Below the pieces are notes generated by a model. That model did no database searches and had not been told where the DNA came from. It was given only the letters and a program-made list of their open reading frames with translations. From assembly GCF_002443255.2 (NCBI RefSeq), contig NW_019211458.1, positions 36,196,165 to 36,260,164 of the forward strand: a stretch of 64,000 nt of DNA, in the 5' to 3' direction. Every line of letters starts with the position of its first letter. Position 1 is the stretch's first letter. Of this stretch, positions 1-13,449 are shown in pieces. Origin of the DNA: Varroa destructor. Its lineage: Eukaryota > Arthropoda > Arachnida > Mesostigmata > Varroidae. The translations under genes and the position numbers were made by a program.

Positions 1-3000
1 CTTAGTTGCTTATTAAGTGCCATGAGCCTAACTTACTAACTTACATAAATTTAGCGTTGTTTACCTTGTTCAGCCGACAAGTTGTGCTACCATTTTCCTC
101 TCTAGCGCTTTTTTTTTCAACCAGGAGATTTCTAGCTAGTTCTTGTTTTCGGTATCATTGCTGTTTCACAAATGTAATGAGAGAGGTCACGGAAACCGAC
201 ACTCATCGCTTCTATGAATTTTCGCTTAGCAGTTCGGCCCCGCGTCAGTTTCAACACAAGACAGTCCATCAAAGCGTGGTTGACATTTTCTTCATCTGCA
301 ACTAGAATATACACAGATGAGCAAATGGGCGTTGCCTGTTTTGTACAGATAATTATGGAAATTCCCTTTTCCTTTAGGAACTGCGTCATATAGTGTGTAT
401 CAGTTTCCCTCCGGGCTCGTCAATCCAGTCCACATTTCTGTTTCAGTGTTTCTGATTGCGGCTTCCATTTTTCGTGCGATATCGACTCCCACTCCGCGTG
501 CCACGTAATTATAGTTGTACGTATCACTTTGTTTAGTTTGCGAGCAGAGTCCTGTCGTAGTCTGTGTTGTTCATCAATATTGAGGTCCGAAGATATCGTT
601 CCTGCTAGCAGTAGAGCTGCAGAATCACTTACATTTTAGTACCTCTATATAATACGGAGTGCGGAGAACTACTGACGTATCGAAAATTTAGTGATTAGAG
701 AGCACTGCCTAATTTTTCGTCGAAATGTCTTGTATTGGCGGCTCCATGGGCTTTCGTTGACTACTTTAGAAACAATTTTATCATGCGTCTTTACTCCTGT
801 CGATCGCAGAACTCAGAGCCACGCTGCATCGCTCAAGTTCTGCTACTAAAAGAATCAGTTCTTCGTGGCAATTCCTCCATACCTTTGTTTGCCCCATCCT
901 TCGACGTGTCCCGTTACAATTTTGTTGACCTAGGTCAGCCTTCTTGTTCCACCAGTATTGTGGCCGAACAGATCGTTACCTCGTGGGATGAATCCAAGGT
1001 ACTGCAGTTTCCATGCAATTTTTTGCATGAAAAGTAAAAATATCAGAAGCGTTTTCCTAGTCGAAAACCCGCCATCCTCTTTGCCAGTGGAAAGCAACGG
1101 ACCGTTAACTGCATATAAGATTCGTGCCCGTTTCGCTGAAGGTAGCAGCGTTTTTCCTGTTAAGAATTACAGAGTCGTTTGTGGCCGCCTATTCAATTAA
1201 AATCTGTCGCTTTTGATTCGCCGTGCGGATGTCCCAAGGGCAGTGTTAAGCTCGGCAGAGAAAATTACATGCAGTTTTTTGGAATTTCATGTTGAAGTAA
1301 TCCTAATTAATAACCTAGCAAAGCTACGGCGCCCTTAGCTGAGCTGTTTGGACTACTATAGCTCTATCGTAGCAAGCCATCGGCAGCATTCCGAATAGCT
1401 CGCTAACTAACACTTTGGCTAGCGTCTCATTAATTCACTCATAAGGCGGAGCGCCATTTGGTTTACTAGTCGTATGATCGGGCAGGGCATAGGTATCTCC
1501 GCCTTTATTGCAGTTCCGCTGGATAACTTTAAGTTAAACCTGTATTGTTACTAGCCCTACGTATTGGCTGCCCTGCCGAAGGAACGTGTTTTCACACTTC
1601 CTGCTAATATAGTTTAGCACCCCTGTAGCATTAGTCTTTTTGCCGGGTGACCGTGAGTGTCACACTTATTGCATCTTTTCTCTCGTATTCCGGCAGTCCC
1701 TAGCCGCGAGCCGAATTCTTTGGCACTTCAGGAAACGTACAGTTAAAATCGGCCGTGAGATTTAGCCTATAAGTAGTTGCTCTAGGGTCAACAGCCGCCT
1801 GGCAGCGGCAAGGTCCAAATATCAGATCAGCGTCGATCAGTTACCAGTAGTTACTTGTATAAGTAAATCTACCTCACACCAGCCTACCACAGTAGGTTAT
1901 CGACTAAAGGTGTCATCAACATCCTAACACGTCGTTTCCTCTGTGAGGTTTCAAACAATAGTCTGCTAGCATTTTGATCTACTTGAGCTTTAGTTTACTC
2001 TTTCTTTGTGATTGAAATGCCGCTGGGAATGAAGCCGAGCCACCAATAGGCTGCTCCGACGAAATCAATCGCGTGTTCCCGTTTTCGGAGTGCTGGATCT
2101 TCACATGCCCACGTGGGGATCGCGTTTTTCTTTTTGACCACTACTACATTATTATTATTACCTGTTTTCCGGCGGCCGAGTCCTACAGTTCCCTCAGATT
2201 TACTGTTACTTTTACTAGTCGCAACAGGAAGTTTCAACTCAAACTCCCTAACAACACATTCTAGGATTCTCCTTAGACCTGTTCTTCCCCTTCATTTATC
2301 ATAAAGCAATGAAAGGGATTTGTCTTCAAACCGACTGTTTTGTCGCTTACGACAGCTTTTAGGGCTTTTTTTAATAAGGCTACAGTCTACTATCTCCGAC
2401 TACTCCTTTGTTTAGCGAGGAACATGTAAGGCCCGAGAAACCAAGGGTTCATTCTGACCTGTCTTCTTTATTACCCTATTTGAATCCGTTGCACACGGCG
2501 TCACAAATATAGTGCTGGCTTGCTGGAGATGAGTCTACATTATCTCGCTGAAAGACTGTTTTCTCCAGGCCGCCATGTCTACCAGCTGTGCTTAACTAGC
2601 GCCAAATGCCATGTGAGCCGCATCTCTCGCAGCAATCACCATAATCTTGCAGAAAATAGGCTCTATATCCGATGCTTTTGGCAGTCTCTAATGAAGGATA
2701 ATCCGTCAGAGCAGCATTCGTTAAGATACATACCACGGAGGGAGTGAACGATGAGTGCCGATGGTGAAGCCGCTGCGCAGCCGTCGTAGTTTTGAGACGC
2801 AGTTTTGCACCATAGGTTCAATTTAGTCACCGCTTTAAACCAAGAGACACATTTGCGTATGGAAGAAATTCTAAATATTTTCAAAAATCTTTATTCCACA
2901 AGGTGTTCCGAACACGTCCGCGTACGCTGGGTACAGTCTCGCGACTGAGCACCCTGTCCAAGACGGCTTGCTTTTGACTACAATGGATAAACAATTGCTG

Positions 3001-3650
3001 ACACAATTACATGGCATATACCAGAAATTGAATTTCAATTAATAGCATTTGCTTAGCTAAATGTATTTGTTTAATCTTGGATATGCCGAATGTTGAATAG
3101 CTTGACTACGAAAAAAATTTGTTCGTTCATGCAAAAGTGGTCTATAGCGGCCATGTTTGAATTGGAATGTGTCGAGCTATGAGCTGCTTCAAGAAACAAA
3201 ACAAGAAAGAAGATACACTAGCTGACATATCGAATCCGCTGTTTTCATAATTTCGATGCCTTTCACGGCTTATTAAAAACGTCTTGTAAAATATTTCAGT
3301 TTCGAAATAACATATATATATAAAGATGAAAGTTACTTTAAGCATTTCTAAAAATCCGTTTTTTTTTTTTAATTAATTTAAGATATATACATTGTTTAGC
3401 CGAACAAAATTTTCTACAGATGTTTTCAGTGAATTTGACGAACGAAGTTGATGCATTTCGTTGCATCAGATGAGGTAATTATTGAGAGATTAGTAACAGA
3501 TTGGAGCTTTTAGAAGACAAAGTAATTCACACTGACGGAAACATATGTTCTACCGATAATGTATCATTTTCTAGTAATATTGCGATCAAAATTAGTGGCC
3601 AATACCGTTTTTCGTTCTGGATCTATATTGGCGACAACGTTAAATAAGTT
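1..3650. other. Non-coding stretch
   Basis: Mixed composition with no frame over about 100 codons that has splice signals or family resemblance. Two overlapping frames at 735-1200 and a TTATTATTATTA stretch at 2148 are the only notable items. Nothing assignable. Confidence 0.5.
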
Positions 3651-3675
3651 ATATATATATATATATATATATATA
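3651..3675. repeat. (AT)n microsatellite
   Basis: Uninterrupted alternation of A and T for about 25 bases, followed by AATAAA-rich sequence to 3725. Confidence 0.95.
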
Positions 3676-4814
3676 ATAAAAGAATAATAAATAAAATATA
3701 ATAATGAATAAATAAATAAATAGACTCATCGACGAACATAGTACAGTTAGGAAAGTGGTGTTTCAAAGAGTAACCGGCTCCCTCAAAATAAAAATACAAA
3801 GAGGGCAATCTACAACGAGGCATATAGTGATTGCTTATGGAAACGCGAGGCTCTATGTCACTGGTTCTCAGAGCGCGGCCTGCTAACAGGATATACTACC
3901 TAAATTGGAAGAGTTTTCTTTTTGTTTCTAACACTGAAATATCTAGATAAAATTATTTCAATAACATTTTTGCACGGTCATGTTTATTCGATATAATCAC
4001 TATGCATCGCGATTACAGTTTGAATTCGGTACCTATACCAGCCACCGTGAATTCCCAAATAACTTTTTCTTAGTAAGTAGAAGTAGTAGTATCGTGCGTC
4101 GAGCAGTATTGCTAGGTACTAAGTCGCTAAAACCTCGCTCAAATACGTTCAAATTGAACTGAAGTAAAACTTTATAAGTCATAAATTTAAAAAACTTATA
4201 ATGACTAAAAATTCAAAAGGTGCAAAACAGCGCAAAAAGCCGACCGTTGGAGCTTACGTAGGCGACTCAACTAACAGTTGATATTTCCTGTTTAAATCGA
4301 CTGAAAGTTCCTGTATCGAAAATTCAAGTCCATCAGAAAATGGTTTTAAGCCATTTTGTTAAATAAAAAAAAAATAAGATTTTGAAGTCTAGAACCTGCT
4401 GCCTAGGTATTTTCTAGTTTATCCTATATGAAAACATTTTTTGGATTTTTCAAAGGCCCTATGAAAAACAGCAATAACGTGGACCGTCGATTCGGAGAAA
4501 AAAGGACGTCTCTATTCTTGGTAGGAGTGCGCCCAGCACAAAGTGATTGGATAATAATTTACTTTCACTGAATTTACGGTAACCACACATTATCTTTACC
4601 ATCACGAGTTAATTAGTTGGTAGAAAAAACAGGCTTTTTATTAGTATCAAGGACGAGCGATGACGCATGCCCATTGCGGCAAACAGTCCGCCGAAGCTTG
4701 CTTCAATGTAAGTGCTGTATTCTTAATGTAGACTTAATGTCTTTGAAGAAGTTTTCAAGCTCTACGTTATTTTTCAATAAGATGGAATTGTCGTGGGCGA
4801 GCAGCTTTCGATGA

Positions 4815-5480
4815 TTGTAGTTCCTCTTAAAAAATAGTAAAAATGCACAGTCTGCGTTATATAAAAATGCGAATTGTCCTGTGCAAGATGCGCATTGTGC
4901 CTATGTAAAAATGCGCATTGTCCTGTATGGATTTTGTCGTGAAAATTGGTTTTCGACGATTTGAATTCCAAGGAGTTCGAATCTTAGAAAATACTGGAAA
5001 TGCACTGCTTTATGTAAAAATTCGCAGTCACTGGTCTGTGTTACTATGTAAAATGCGAACCGTTCTGCATAAAAGTGCACTATGTAAAAATGTGCACTGG
5101 TCTGCACAGAAATGCACTATGTAAAAATGCGCAGCGACCTGTATGCAGTGGCCTGTATGCACCAGTCTGTGTTCCTGTGTGAAAGACGCACTGTTCTGCA
5201 TAAAAGTGCACTATGTAAAAGTGCACACTGTTCTGCATAAAAATCACTATGTAAATATGCGTAGTGTCTTGTATGGACTGGCCTGTGTTCCTGTGTGAGA
5301 GACGCACTGTTCTACATAAAAACGCACTATGTAAAAATGCGCACTATTCTGCATAGAAATGCACTATGTAGAAATGTGCACTGTTCCGCATAAAAATGCA
5401 CTATGAAAAAGGCGCGGTGTCCTTTATGCACTGGCCTGTATTCCTGTGCAAAAATGCGCATTGTTCTATATGCATTAATC
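4815..5480. repeat. Degenerate minisatellite with higher-order structure
   Basis: About 650 bases are built from variants of a roughly 36-base unit alternating CACTATGTAAAAATG with GCGCACTGTTCTGCATAAAA. These blocks are interspersed with a second motif, GGCCTGTGTTCCTGTGTGA. The second motif recurs around 5168, 5282 and 5437, so there is a larger repeat of about 114 to 155 bases over the small unit. Open frames on both strands here (Phe/Tyr/His/Cys-rich on the minus strand) are products of the repeat and not genes. Copies are diverged and some have lost a few bases. Confidence 0.9.
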
Positions 5481-5928
5481 TGTGTACAAAAACCGAGATC
5501 TCTCTACAGTCCACAGCAAAGACACATATAGCGAGTATCGACAGTTAAACTCTTAGGTCAGACGCAAGGTTAGGGCAAAATACAAACGCAACTGCAGTAT
5601 CGAACTTTGATCCACCCCATGGTATTTCTCCACCTCCAGTAGCCTAAGTGGAAAAACGGGAGAATACGATTCTGCGCTACCGCTAATTCCACCAGTGAGC
5701 AAAACGTGTACGCGCTGCCCCACATCAACGACGCTAATGATACGCTTGTCGACACTTTAGCACTACGAATCTGCTCAGCGGATATTTACGAGGTGTAAAA
5801 TACCAGCTAGTTCTCGTTTATACTGTAGATCTGATTCGACACCCATATGAACGCGGCTGAAAGGAAGCTTTCTTGTTAAACATTTCGAAGAAAAATTAAG
5901 AAATCGTTCTTATAAAGTCTACTTATCC

Positions 5929-7090
5929 GATTTCGACACAAATTCGTTCGACAAAAAAGACTCTGATCATCGAGTTCCTCTGCTGTCGATTTTGATTGAA
6001 CTTTTCAACAAAATGAACTTTTCATTTTCAAATGAAAAAATGCACTATCGTTAGCCAGCAGGTTGTGTATCTCGGTCGCAATACCACGACCGCGATTATT
6101 TCTTTGGATCCCGAGAAGGTATGTATAGTGGAAACTATGCCCATTTCTGCGTCGGCTAACGAGCTAGCGATGATTCAGAAGATTTTGCGCGGACTGCGGG
6201 CCCATGGTACGCTGTAATCAACGCGAAGACCTTCCTTGGAATGCCTTTACAGGATTATAAGGTATACGTTTAGGAATGGCTTAGCTTACTGCGAGGAAAT
6301 GACGAGCATATGAGGAAGGTTGGTCTATGCTGCATTGTTTCGAATAGGAATCATTGATTTGTATTACTCTAAAAAAGGAGGGGGTTATGGCTTGTACCGG
6401 AAGACGTAGCTATGATCGAAGAGCGCTTCCTTATCGGGGCTGGGTTTACGATGCGGATCCGGCATAAGGTGCCAACGGCTACAACGAGATTCACGAGGGG
6501 TTCACCCGGTCAAACCTTGGTACCGGTCTTACATTCGTTTTGTTCAACTCGTGTCGGTTCGGAGGGCGGCGTCGGGTCACGTAGCCAAACGCTAAAGTTG
6601 CATAATACTTTTAATAAGGCATCGACGCTGTCGTGATGGGCAACACGACTTGCGTCACATCGCGGCGAGTCAGTCTTCTTCAGAGGAAACTACATCAAGC
6701 ATATCAATGCGGCTGTAAAACCCACGATGCAAAGGATTAGTCAAGCACATAATGCGAACGATCACGGAAAGGACGGATTCTCGAGCAATGAAGCTACGCA
6801 GTTCGTTTTGGAAGCTGCTACCGCGGGGAAACGTTTTCGCTCAATACATCCGCAAGAGAAAGCTTGGGAAGGATGCCATTCGAACAGCTTTTCGGTTATC
6901 GGACAATTCTGCGCGAATAGCTTTCCGCGCTAAGGCGGAACGCGCGCCGACAGCCAATAGCACCGGCACTGTACAAGCGGAAAAAGCTCGAGAACGTCAC
7001 GAAGATATTCCGAACGGGAAACGCCAGTACTCGCAGTCACGCTACCATCGGCCCTACACAGCTATCGGGCTGCCGCGTTCCGCGGTCAGC
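5929..7090 (+). mobile_element. Ty3/gypsy-type retrotransposon pol relic (reverse transcriptase end and integrase end)
   Basis: The first part resembles the end of a gypsy reverse transcriptase: a segment with PLLSILIELFNKMNF, a +1 shift, then a frame from 6032 with QQVVYLG, LDPEKV and an ANEL stretch. These match the family's KC...V-YLG...DP-KV...P....EL pattern. About 800 bases later, a frame with NSTGTVQAEKA and then, after another shift, STRSHATIGPTQLSGCR matches the late integrase pattern (NG..ER ... Y-x-T-x-H-x-T-T-G..P..L..GR). The distance is too short for an intact element, so the RNase H and early integrase are deleted or unrecognisable. At least two frameshifts show it is dead. No flanking long terminal repeats were identified. 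Confidence 0.65.
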
Positions 7091-7525
7091 AGCTGACCGA
7101 CAGACGGTATGTCGGGAAATATACTCCAATAGAGGGGTAGATTGTAAAGATGGACGCTGTGAACGTTAATATCGTAATTGCTATTGAAATGTTTTTCAGA
7201 TGTAAACAAAAGCAAATCTGGGCTAGTAATGGTGTTAGTCAGAAATTTTAGTTACGTTGTTTAGTAACGATATCGAGCAGGAGTTAGGAGTCTTTAAACT
7301 GGTTCGTCCGCCTTTGGTCGCGTATCGAAAACAACATCGCATACGTGTCTCGCTGCAAAATGTCTTAAAGCCACCGCCTCCAATTTTTCCAAGCTTATAG
7401 GCATTTAATGGAAGCCATATTGAAGATATTTTAGCTGCTAGGACTTCATGTGTAGTTAGATCGGGGTGATCGCACCCAACAGAACAGACGTAGCTTTTCT
7501 CTGAATAGATAATTATTCTCGAACT

Positions 7526-7584
7526 ACATTGTTTACGAGTGAGCTCTACGTACGTTCGTTCGTGAGATCAGTTGACTTCGTGCG
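7526..7584 (+). repeat. Direct repeat, left copy
   Basis: 59 bases starting ACATTGTTTACGAGTGAGCT and ending GACTTCGTGCG. They recur almost unchanged at 8018-8080. The copies differ by one base (CTACG versus CTAAG) and one GTTC unit. The short spacing and high identity suggest a recent duplication or the ends of a small element. Confidence 0.9.
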
Positions 7585-8017
7585 TAAGACCACTAAGTTC
7601 ATTTTCAGTGAACAGCGTACAATAGGTATGTGTATGGAATAAAGACAGGTCTGGTTAAAATGCTTTAAACACCGATCGAATTAACATATTATGTTAATGA
7701 AAAATAATCGTTTATCCATGTCAGTTGCGCGAGGCGAGTAAATGTTGTTGAATGAATGAATGAATGAAGGATTGAAGCAAAAGCGGAGTCCGGATATCCT
7801 GTTGAGGCAGCAGTCGCGTTCGTACTGGCTAGATTTCATTTATCTTCGTTAGGTGACTAAATGATGTTACCGCTAAAAAAGATGGAATCGTTTCATCAAG
7901 ATCGGAAGACCCCGTCATCCAGTCACCTCTACACAAATATTTTACAAGAATCCCACCAGAAAGGAGAGAAAAAAAAAAAAAACTAAATTACGTTGTTGAA
8001 AATATGAACAAAATAAA

Positions 8018-8080
8018 ACATTGTTTACGAGTGAGCTCTAAGTACGTTCGTTCGTTCGTGAGATCAGTTGACTTCGTGCG
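8018..8080 (+). repeat. Direct repeat, right copy
   Basis: 63 bases, nearly identical to 7526-7584, with one extra GTTC in the GTTCGTTCGTTCG stretch. The copies enclose about 430 bases that hold a GAAT microsatellite (7752-7770) and a poly-A tract (7970-7981). Confidence 0.9.
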
Positions 8081-9423
8081 CTTTATAGGAGTTAGCAAGA
8101 GCGTCCAGTACTTGCCATTTTTAGTTTTTATTAAAAACAACAGGGACGTGTTTTAACGTAACGCTGTTCTTGAACCAACCGCCGAAGTGTATGAATAACT
8201 TAATAGACAATATGCTAGAAATAGAGACCCGGTTCTCGAAGAAATTTCAACTACAATTTACCCATAATCAATTTCAGAGCGCGACAGAGCTAACAGTCGG
8301 ACGTGTCTGTAAGGGACGAGCTTGCTTAATTGCTATCCGCCTATGGGGACTCACGCTATAAACACTGAGGTTGCCCATAACTACCACAACTGAGAGCAAA
8401 ACAAGGTGTACGTATGGTATGATATTTACTCAGCAAACGAACACAGGAAATTAAACGCCTACCTTACATAACTTAAAGTAGCGACGACAAAGACACCAGT
8501 GTGAGTAACATTGAAATTTAAAATCTGCTGAAGCCAAGTAGAAAAGAAGCCTCTTGTTGAGTCGACAAACTCTCGAAAGGACAACTCGAGCTACTTACAT
8601 TGCAAATTGTATTGTTTGCCAAAGATCAGGCCCGAATAACTTTGTTTTCAACGAACCGGAAATCTATGTTTCAATAGAATTTTCAATTAAATGCATATAC
8701 ATGTGGCCTTCAGACAGCACTACACCGACATTCTGTTTTACGTGATTACTACTTTAGTATATAGCTGGACAATTTATACTGTGCGAGATGGCATAAACGG
8801 CAGTGATAGTACGCCCGATGTAATAGTAGCAGCATCAAAGCTGCCCCCTGAAACTGAAGTTAGTTTTGGTTGAAATCAAAATTGATGCTACTATAGAGTA
8901 TAGTATCATTTACTATTATTTGGGATTAGCAGGCCATTCATTGCACGTACGTAGGCATATTTCCGAATGAGCTCATCCCAAATTGTATGTAAGCTCTTAG
9001 CGAATGAGGTCTCGTTAGCCCTGTACACGAGCTGTTTCCTGGGAAGTGAGCCGAATTTCTTTGGACTTGTCAGTGGCACGCCGTTCGCTGTTACACCCAA
9101 CATGACCCTATTAAAGACAAACTTTTTGCGGACAAGTTATATAATATGAACACCGTATCGTTACTATCCCCTTAGAAATCAACAAATGAGATACCTATGA
9201 TTTCTGAATCACAGTTGGTCGCACTTTTCGCGATTGCCCTAACACGGCCATCGCTCGTTGTTACCTAGATTTATATATAACTATACACGCGTGTAATTAA
9301 ACAGTTAGTTATAATTTCTATATGCTTATGTGTAAGATACATTATATTTTTAAGTAAACAACTACGTTGTCTGCAAGGTTGGTTCAGACAACAAACGCTT
9401 CAATTATTGAATAAAATTATTGC

Positions 9424-9441
9424 TTTTTTTTTTTTTTTTTT
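9424..9441. repeat. Poly-T tract
   Basis: Eighteen T in a row between CTGC-free AT-rich flanks; it may be the reversed tail of a retroposed element, but no body was recognised on the minus strand. Confidence 0.95.
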
Positions 9442-9646
9442 AATAATTCAGCTAGTGATAGGTATTTTCGAGAAAATGCTGAAGAAGTGCTAACAAAAAA
9501 TAACCAAGGCAAAAAAACTCTCGATAGTCTCCACTGAATAACACATTTGTAGATCATACATTCTGGGCAATTGTTATTAATTTTCCACAGACTGCTTTCT
9601 TATTACGTATCAGAATGGTGCGCGAGATCGCTGACTATCGACGGGG

Positions 9647-9679
9647 CGTCATCAGCTCGGGCATTTAAAGCTGATGACG
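9647..9679. repeat. 11-bp inverted repeat
   Basis: CGTCATCAGCT at 9647-9657 pairs exactly with 9669-9679 around an 11-base loop. GC-rich arms in AT-rich surroundings. No terminator or gene is associated. Confidence 0.85.
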
Positions 9680-12600
9680 TTTCGGTAAGGTATTCCAGTA
9701 TGCTTTAACATGAAGTAGCAGAGCCCTAACCTATAGCCGTAAGCTTTATCTAGGTCAACGATTGATTGGTGATATATCGTTGGCGTTCCATTGGCGTTGT
9801 ATGTCGAAAGTCCCGCCATAGGTAGGTAGCAAAATTTTCAGCTAAAAAACCAGCAACTTGGTTTATGTAATTACAATGGAGCATAACAAACGTGTTTAGA
9901 AACGAAAAATGCACTCCTTCATTCCACATTGTGCTATGCTTCTGCAATTCTAGACAGCGATAACTTCTTTAAGTTGAAAAGCATGCAGAGCTAAGCCGAT
10001 CAGATATAAATTTGCGTCAAGTAATTAACGAGAGTCGACAGTGTTTCTAAAGTTGTAGTGTTGATTTTCCTCTGAAAGGGTGAACGTTAACGCTAGGACG
10101 CCTTTCCAGCTAAAGCGAGAACAAAACGTTTCCTTTGCTGTTTCAAAAAGCTCTCTATTGGATGGCTGTGATAACGTTAGATTAAAATCGATTTGAAGTG
10201 TAGATACATGGGTGAAGTTAATCTGGCATGTTAAACGAGGGCTACATTCTATGATGTACAGTGTATAATACAGCATAGGGTGTATATTTTATATAATTTA
10301 AACTTTTTGCTATTGGTGTTTAGGCGCAAAATAAATTAAGACTTGGGAGAGGTATTTAACGAATGATTCGAATTTCACGCCGCCAAAATGGATTTAAGCT
10401 GTCTGACTAAATTCATTTTAATACGTAAAGCTATCACCAAAAACTCAGTACCGAAATTTGCCAAACCGCAAAAAGAGGCAGTATATGTCCAGTAAATGAC
10501 CTAACGCCGGTCCTCGAGCTGGTGCATGCGAATAGATGGACCTGTTACAAAGAAAAAAGACCTTTCCTGTAACGTTTAATTACTTTTCGATATTGTTACA
10601 TTTGCTTTACTCTGAGCAAATGAGATTTGGCCAGCTAACCAAGTAACAATGGTAGCAGGGAGATCAATAATGCTATCGTTTCTTAAAATAGTAAATTCTG
10701 AGTATACTTACGAAAGCTGAAAATCCCGAAAGATGGTGTAGGGCTTTTGCATTGGACGAATTACTACCGTATTCTGCTTAGGAAAATTCATCTTGTCGAT
10801 TTCCTAATTTATCGGTATATCGCTGAGATTATGGAAAAAATATTATGACATATTAAGTATATAAGAAAGTAATCACAATTAAGTAATAAAACGTTGAAGC
10901 GCACTCACTTACATAGGCATTGACAGTTCCATAACAAGATTGCCAGTTTGATGGCTTTTTGTTTGCCTCAAAGCAATTGCCACTCTGTCAATAACTATTC
11001 ACAACAGCCGTGGCTGGCCGCATGGTCAAAAAATACCTGACAGCATCTGAGAGCTAGCGTAACACTAGAGCCCTTGATGCAGGTATCCGCTTGTATTAAC
11101 GGAAAGCTCCGGGCGGTATCGACCGTAAGCCGCGTATCTGCAGCGCCGTAGACAGACCATGCATGTGCTTAGAATGTGCTTATGGGATGTGCTATAGTGT
11201 GACATGTATTGAGACGCACCGGTTTGCCGCAGCTTTCAAGCACTCTTATTCCCTGTAGCACAATGCAAACAATAGAACTGTTGCAACCAGTCTGGCCTGT
11301 CAAGTAGAACCGGACGAAACGATAGGTTACCTTCGGGCCACCTTCCTTATCTCTGGTTAAAACAAACTAATCTAACTAAGCGCACGAACGAGGAGTTCGG
11401 CTCGTGCAGCTCGACAGCCAAGAAGATCCTCTCTATTATAATGTATAACAAAACTATCATTTTTACCTTTGCTACTTATAGCAAAGCATGTAACGGTAGT
11501 GCTCGTTAATAGCCCCAACGCTCAAAAGTAAGGACCTTCATTCCAGAGAAAGTATACTTTAGCCTGACAAGCGTCCGCATAAGATGTTACCATATCCTAA
11601 TCGTCATGTAAACGACAAAACTATAGTTATTAGGAAACATTTAAGAGGCAATACACTTTTTTCAGTATCTGTGTATTGTGACGACCCCTTTTTACGCCGA
11701 TTATATACAACAATGTCGCCTCAACGTTACGTTTCTGTTAATATCTCATTTCCCTCGGATCGTTTCTGTATGCATGCGTATAAATCGGAAATAATTCTCA
11801 GATCAAAATCAAGAAACTTACGAGACGAAGGCTGATGCCCGGAACTATCTCTGAGCGAATTATAAAATCAGATTTCGTTCCTATGATCGTTTACTCCAAA
11901 AAAGCTTTATGCGTTGAAATACCTAAGACAGGTTTATCGGATCACAGGTTATATCTAAGAAAATTTACTACGTAAACGAAACGCAAGGAACATAAGCCAC
12001 ACGTCCATTACTCGGCGTTAACAAGACGTTACGCTATGATATGAGTGTTTTATATACATAGTGCACTGCGATGCGCACTTTATGCGGAAGGTCTTTTATG
12101 GGAAAATAGACCGAATGAAAAATTCTGCAGCGTATCGTTTGTGTATATAACGGAAGTGTTTGTCAATTGCCTAATTAGCTTATAGCAGATGAATGAAGTT
12201 TGAAAGGACTATACTAATTTTAAATTATTGTCCAGTTTAACTTTGTTTCTTATTTCGTATTCTCTTGTTTCCCGTGTTCTTGTTCTTAGTACCTAATTCA
12301 CTAGCCGTCTAGCGATGTCTTCAATGTTCAAGAAGTACAAATTTTAACGAGGTCGCTGGTCAAACAGACAGAAGGTCACAGTATAGGAATTGTTGTAGTA
12401 TACAAAAAAAAAAAAAAGGAAACTGCTGACGACAGATTGAGACAGTTCGAAATGCAAAAAATGTTCGCGTAGCGAATGAATCCATCCCGTATTCGTTGAA
12501 GTTTTCCCATCATCAAAATTCGCGTCTTACTCTTTCTCTTGACCGAAATAAATCGTCCATCACCCAGGATAGCGTCGTAGCGTTTCACTGCTCAGCGAAA

Positions 12601-13449
12601 AGCTTTTCCAGTTCTTCGAAATGAACAAATGACGGCCGACATGATAAAACATTACCTCGAAGCTGAAATGTACGTTCTTGGTTTACATGATGTGTGTTGT
12701 TTGATCCAGTTGAGAGACGATACCACAATACAGAGCACACGTTTTCTTGATAACGTTATATAACTAAATATTAACTTTATTTGGCATCAGACATTGACAT
12801 AGCAACAGATACGGCAACGTAAACATTAACAGAAATGTGCCAAAACGTTTCACTCAGCTGACACTTTATACAGGGGACCGAATGAGCAATATTATCTCAA
12901 AGAATTGTTTTCATCTCACTCGTCACAGATGACAATTCAAATGTATAATTTGTTCATGCTTCGTCTCGAGAGCAGAAGCGATTAGTTATAATTCGAAGAA
13001 TCCTATTAATATGTCGAAAACGTTTTATCGATAGGACGAGGAACAGTATGGTGCCACAAAGGACAAACACAGTTGGTGACAAAATTCAAAGAACCGTACT
13101 ATTTTGACTACTTTCCGTGTATTTTCTGCTCCAGTTAGACCTTGTGCGGCACGTCCTTCCTTTTTCAGATACTATAGTTCATTTAGGACAGCAATTTCTT
13201 TCGGCTCATTCATTCTGAACATGCTCTAGATATAATGACAATCGATTTCGAGTAAGCAAGACATCTAAGTGCACGGACCAACCACTTACTTCAAGTTCAG
13301 AATGGAACTCATTGAGAAGGTTCTGTCTGTAGAGGCAAACGTTGAATTTTACGACGTTGTTCTCTATATACCATATAAGTTGCATCGGCGGTTGTAACTG
13401 TCAAAGAGCTATAATAATTATGCTGATTGTAATTATAGTAATTAATAGT

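Larger units (their letters stand above)
8081..13449. other. Non-coding stretch downstream of the cyclase-like gene
   Basis: AT-rich DNA. Short frames only, for example 11584-11835 (plus, 83 codons, protein-like but with no motif or splice site) and 12376-12588 (minus). It holds the poly-T tract, the 9.6-kb hairpin and the possible polyadenylation signal at 12776-12781. Otherwise nothing seen. Confidence 0.5.

Noticed and set aside
4774..5307. Minus-strand frames rich in Phe, Tyr, His and Cys.
   Set aside because: They are translations of the minisatellite.
4815..5480. CRISPR-like array.
   Set aside because: Units are contiguous and diverged with no unique spacers, and the DNA is eukaryotic.
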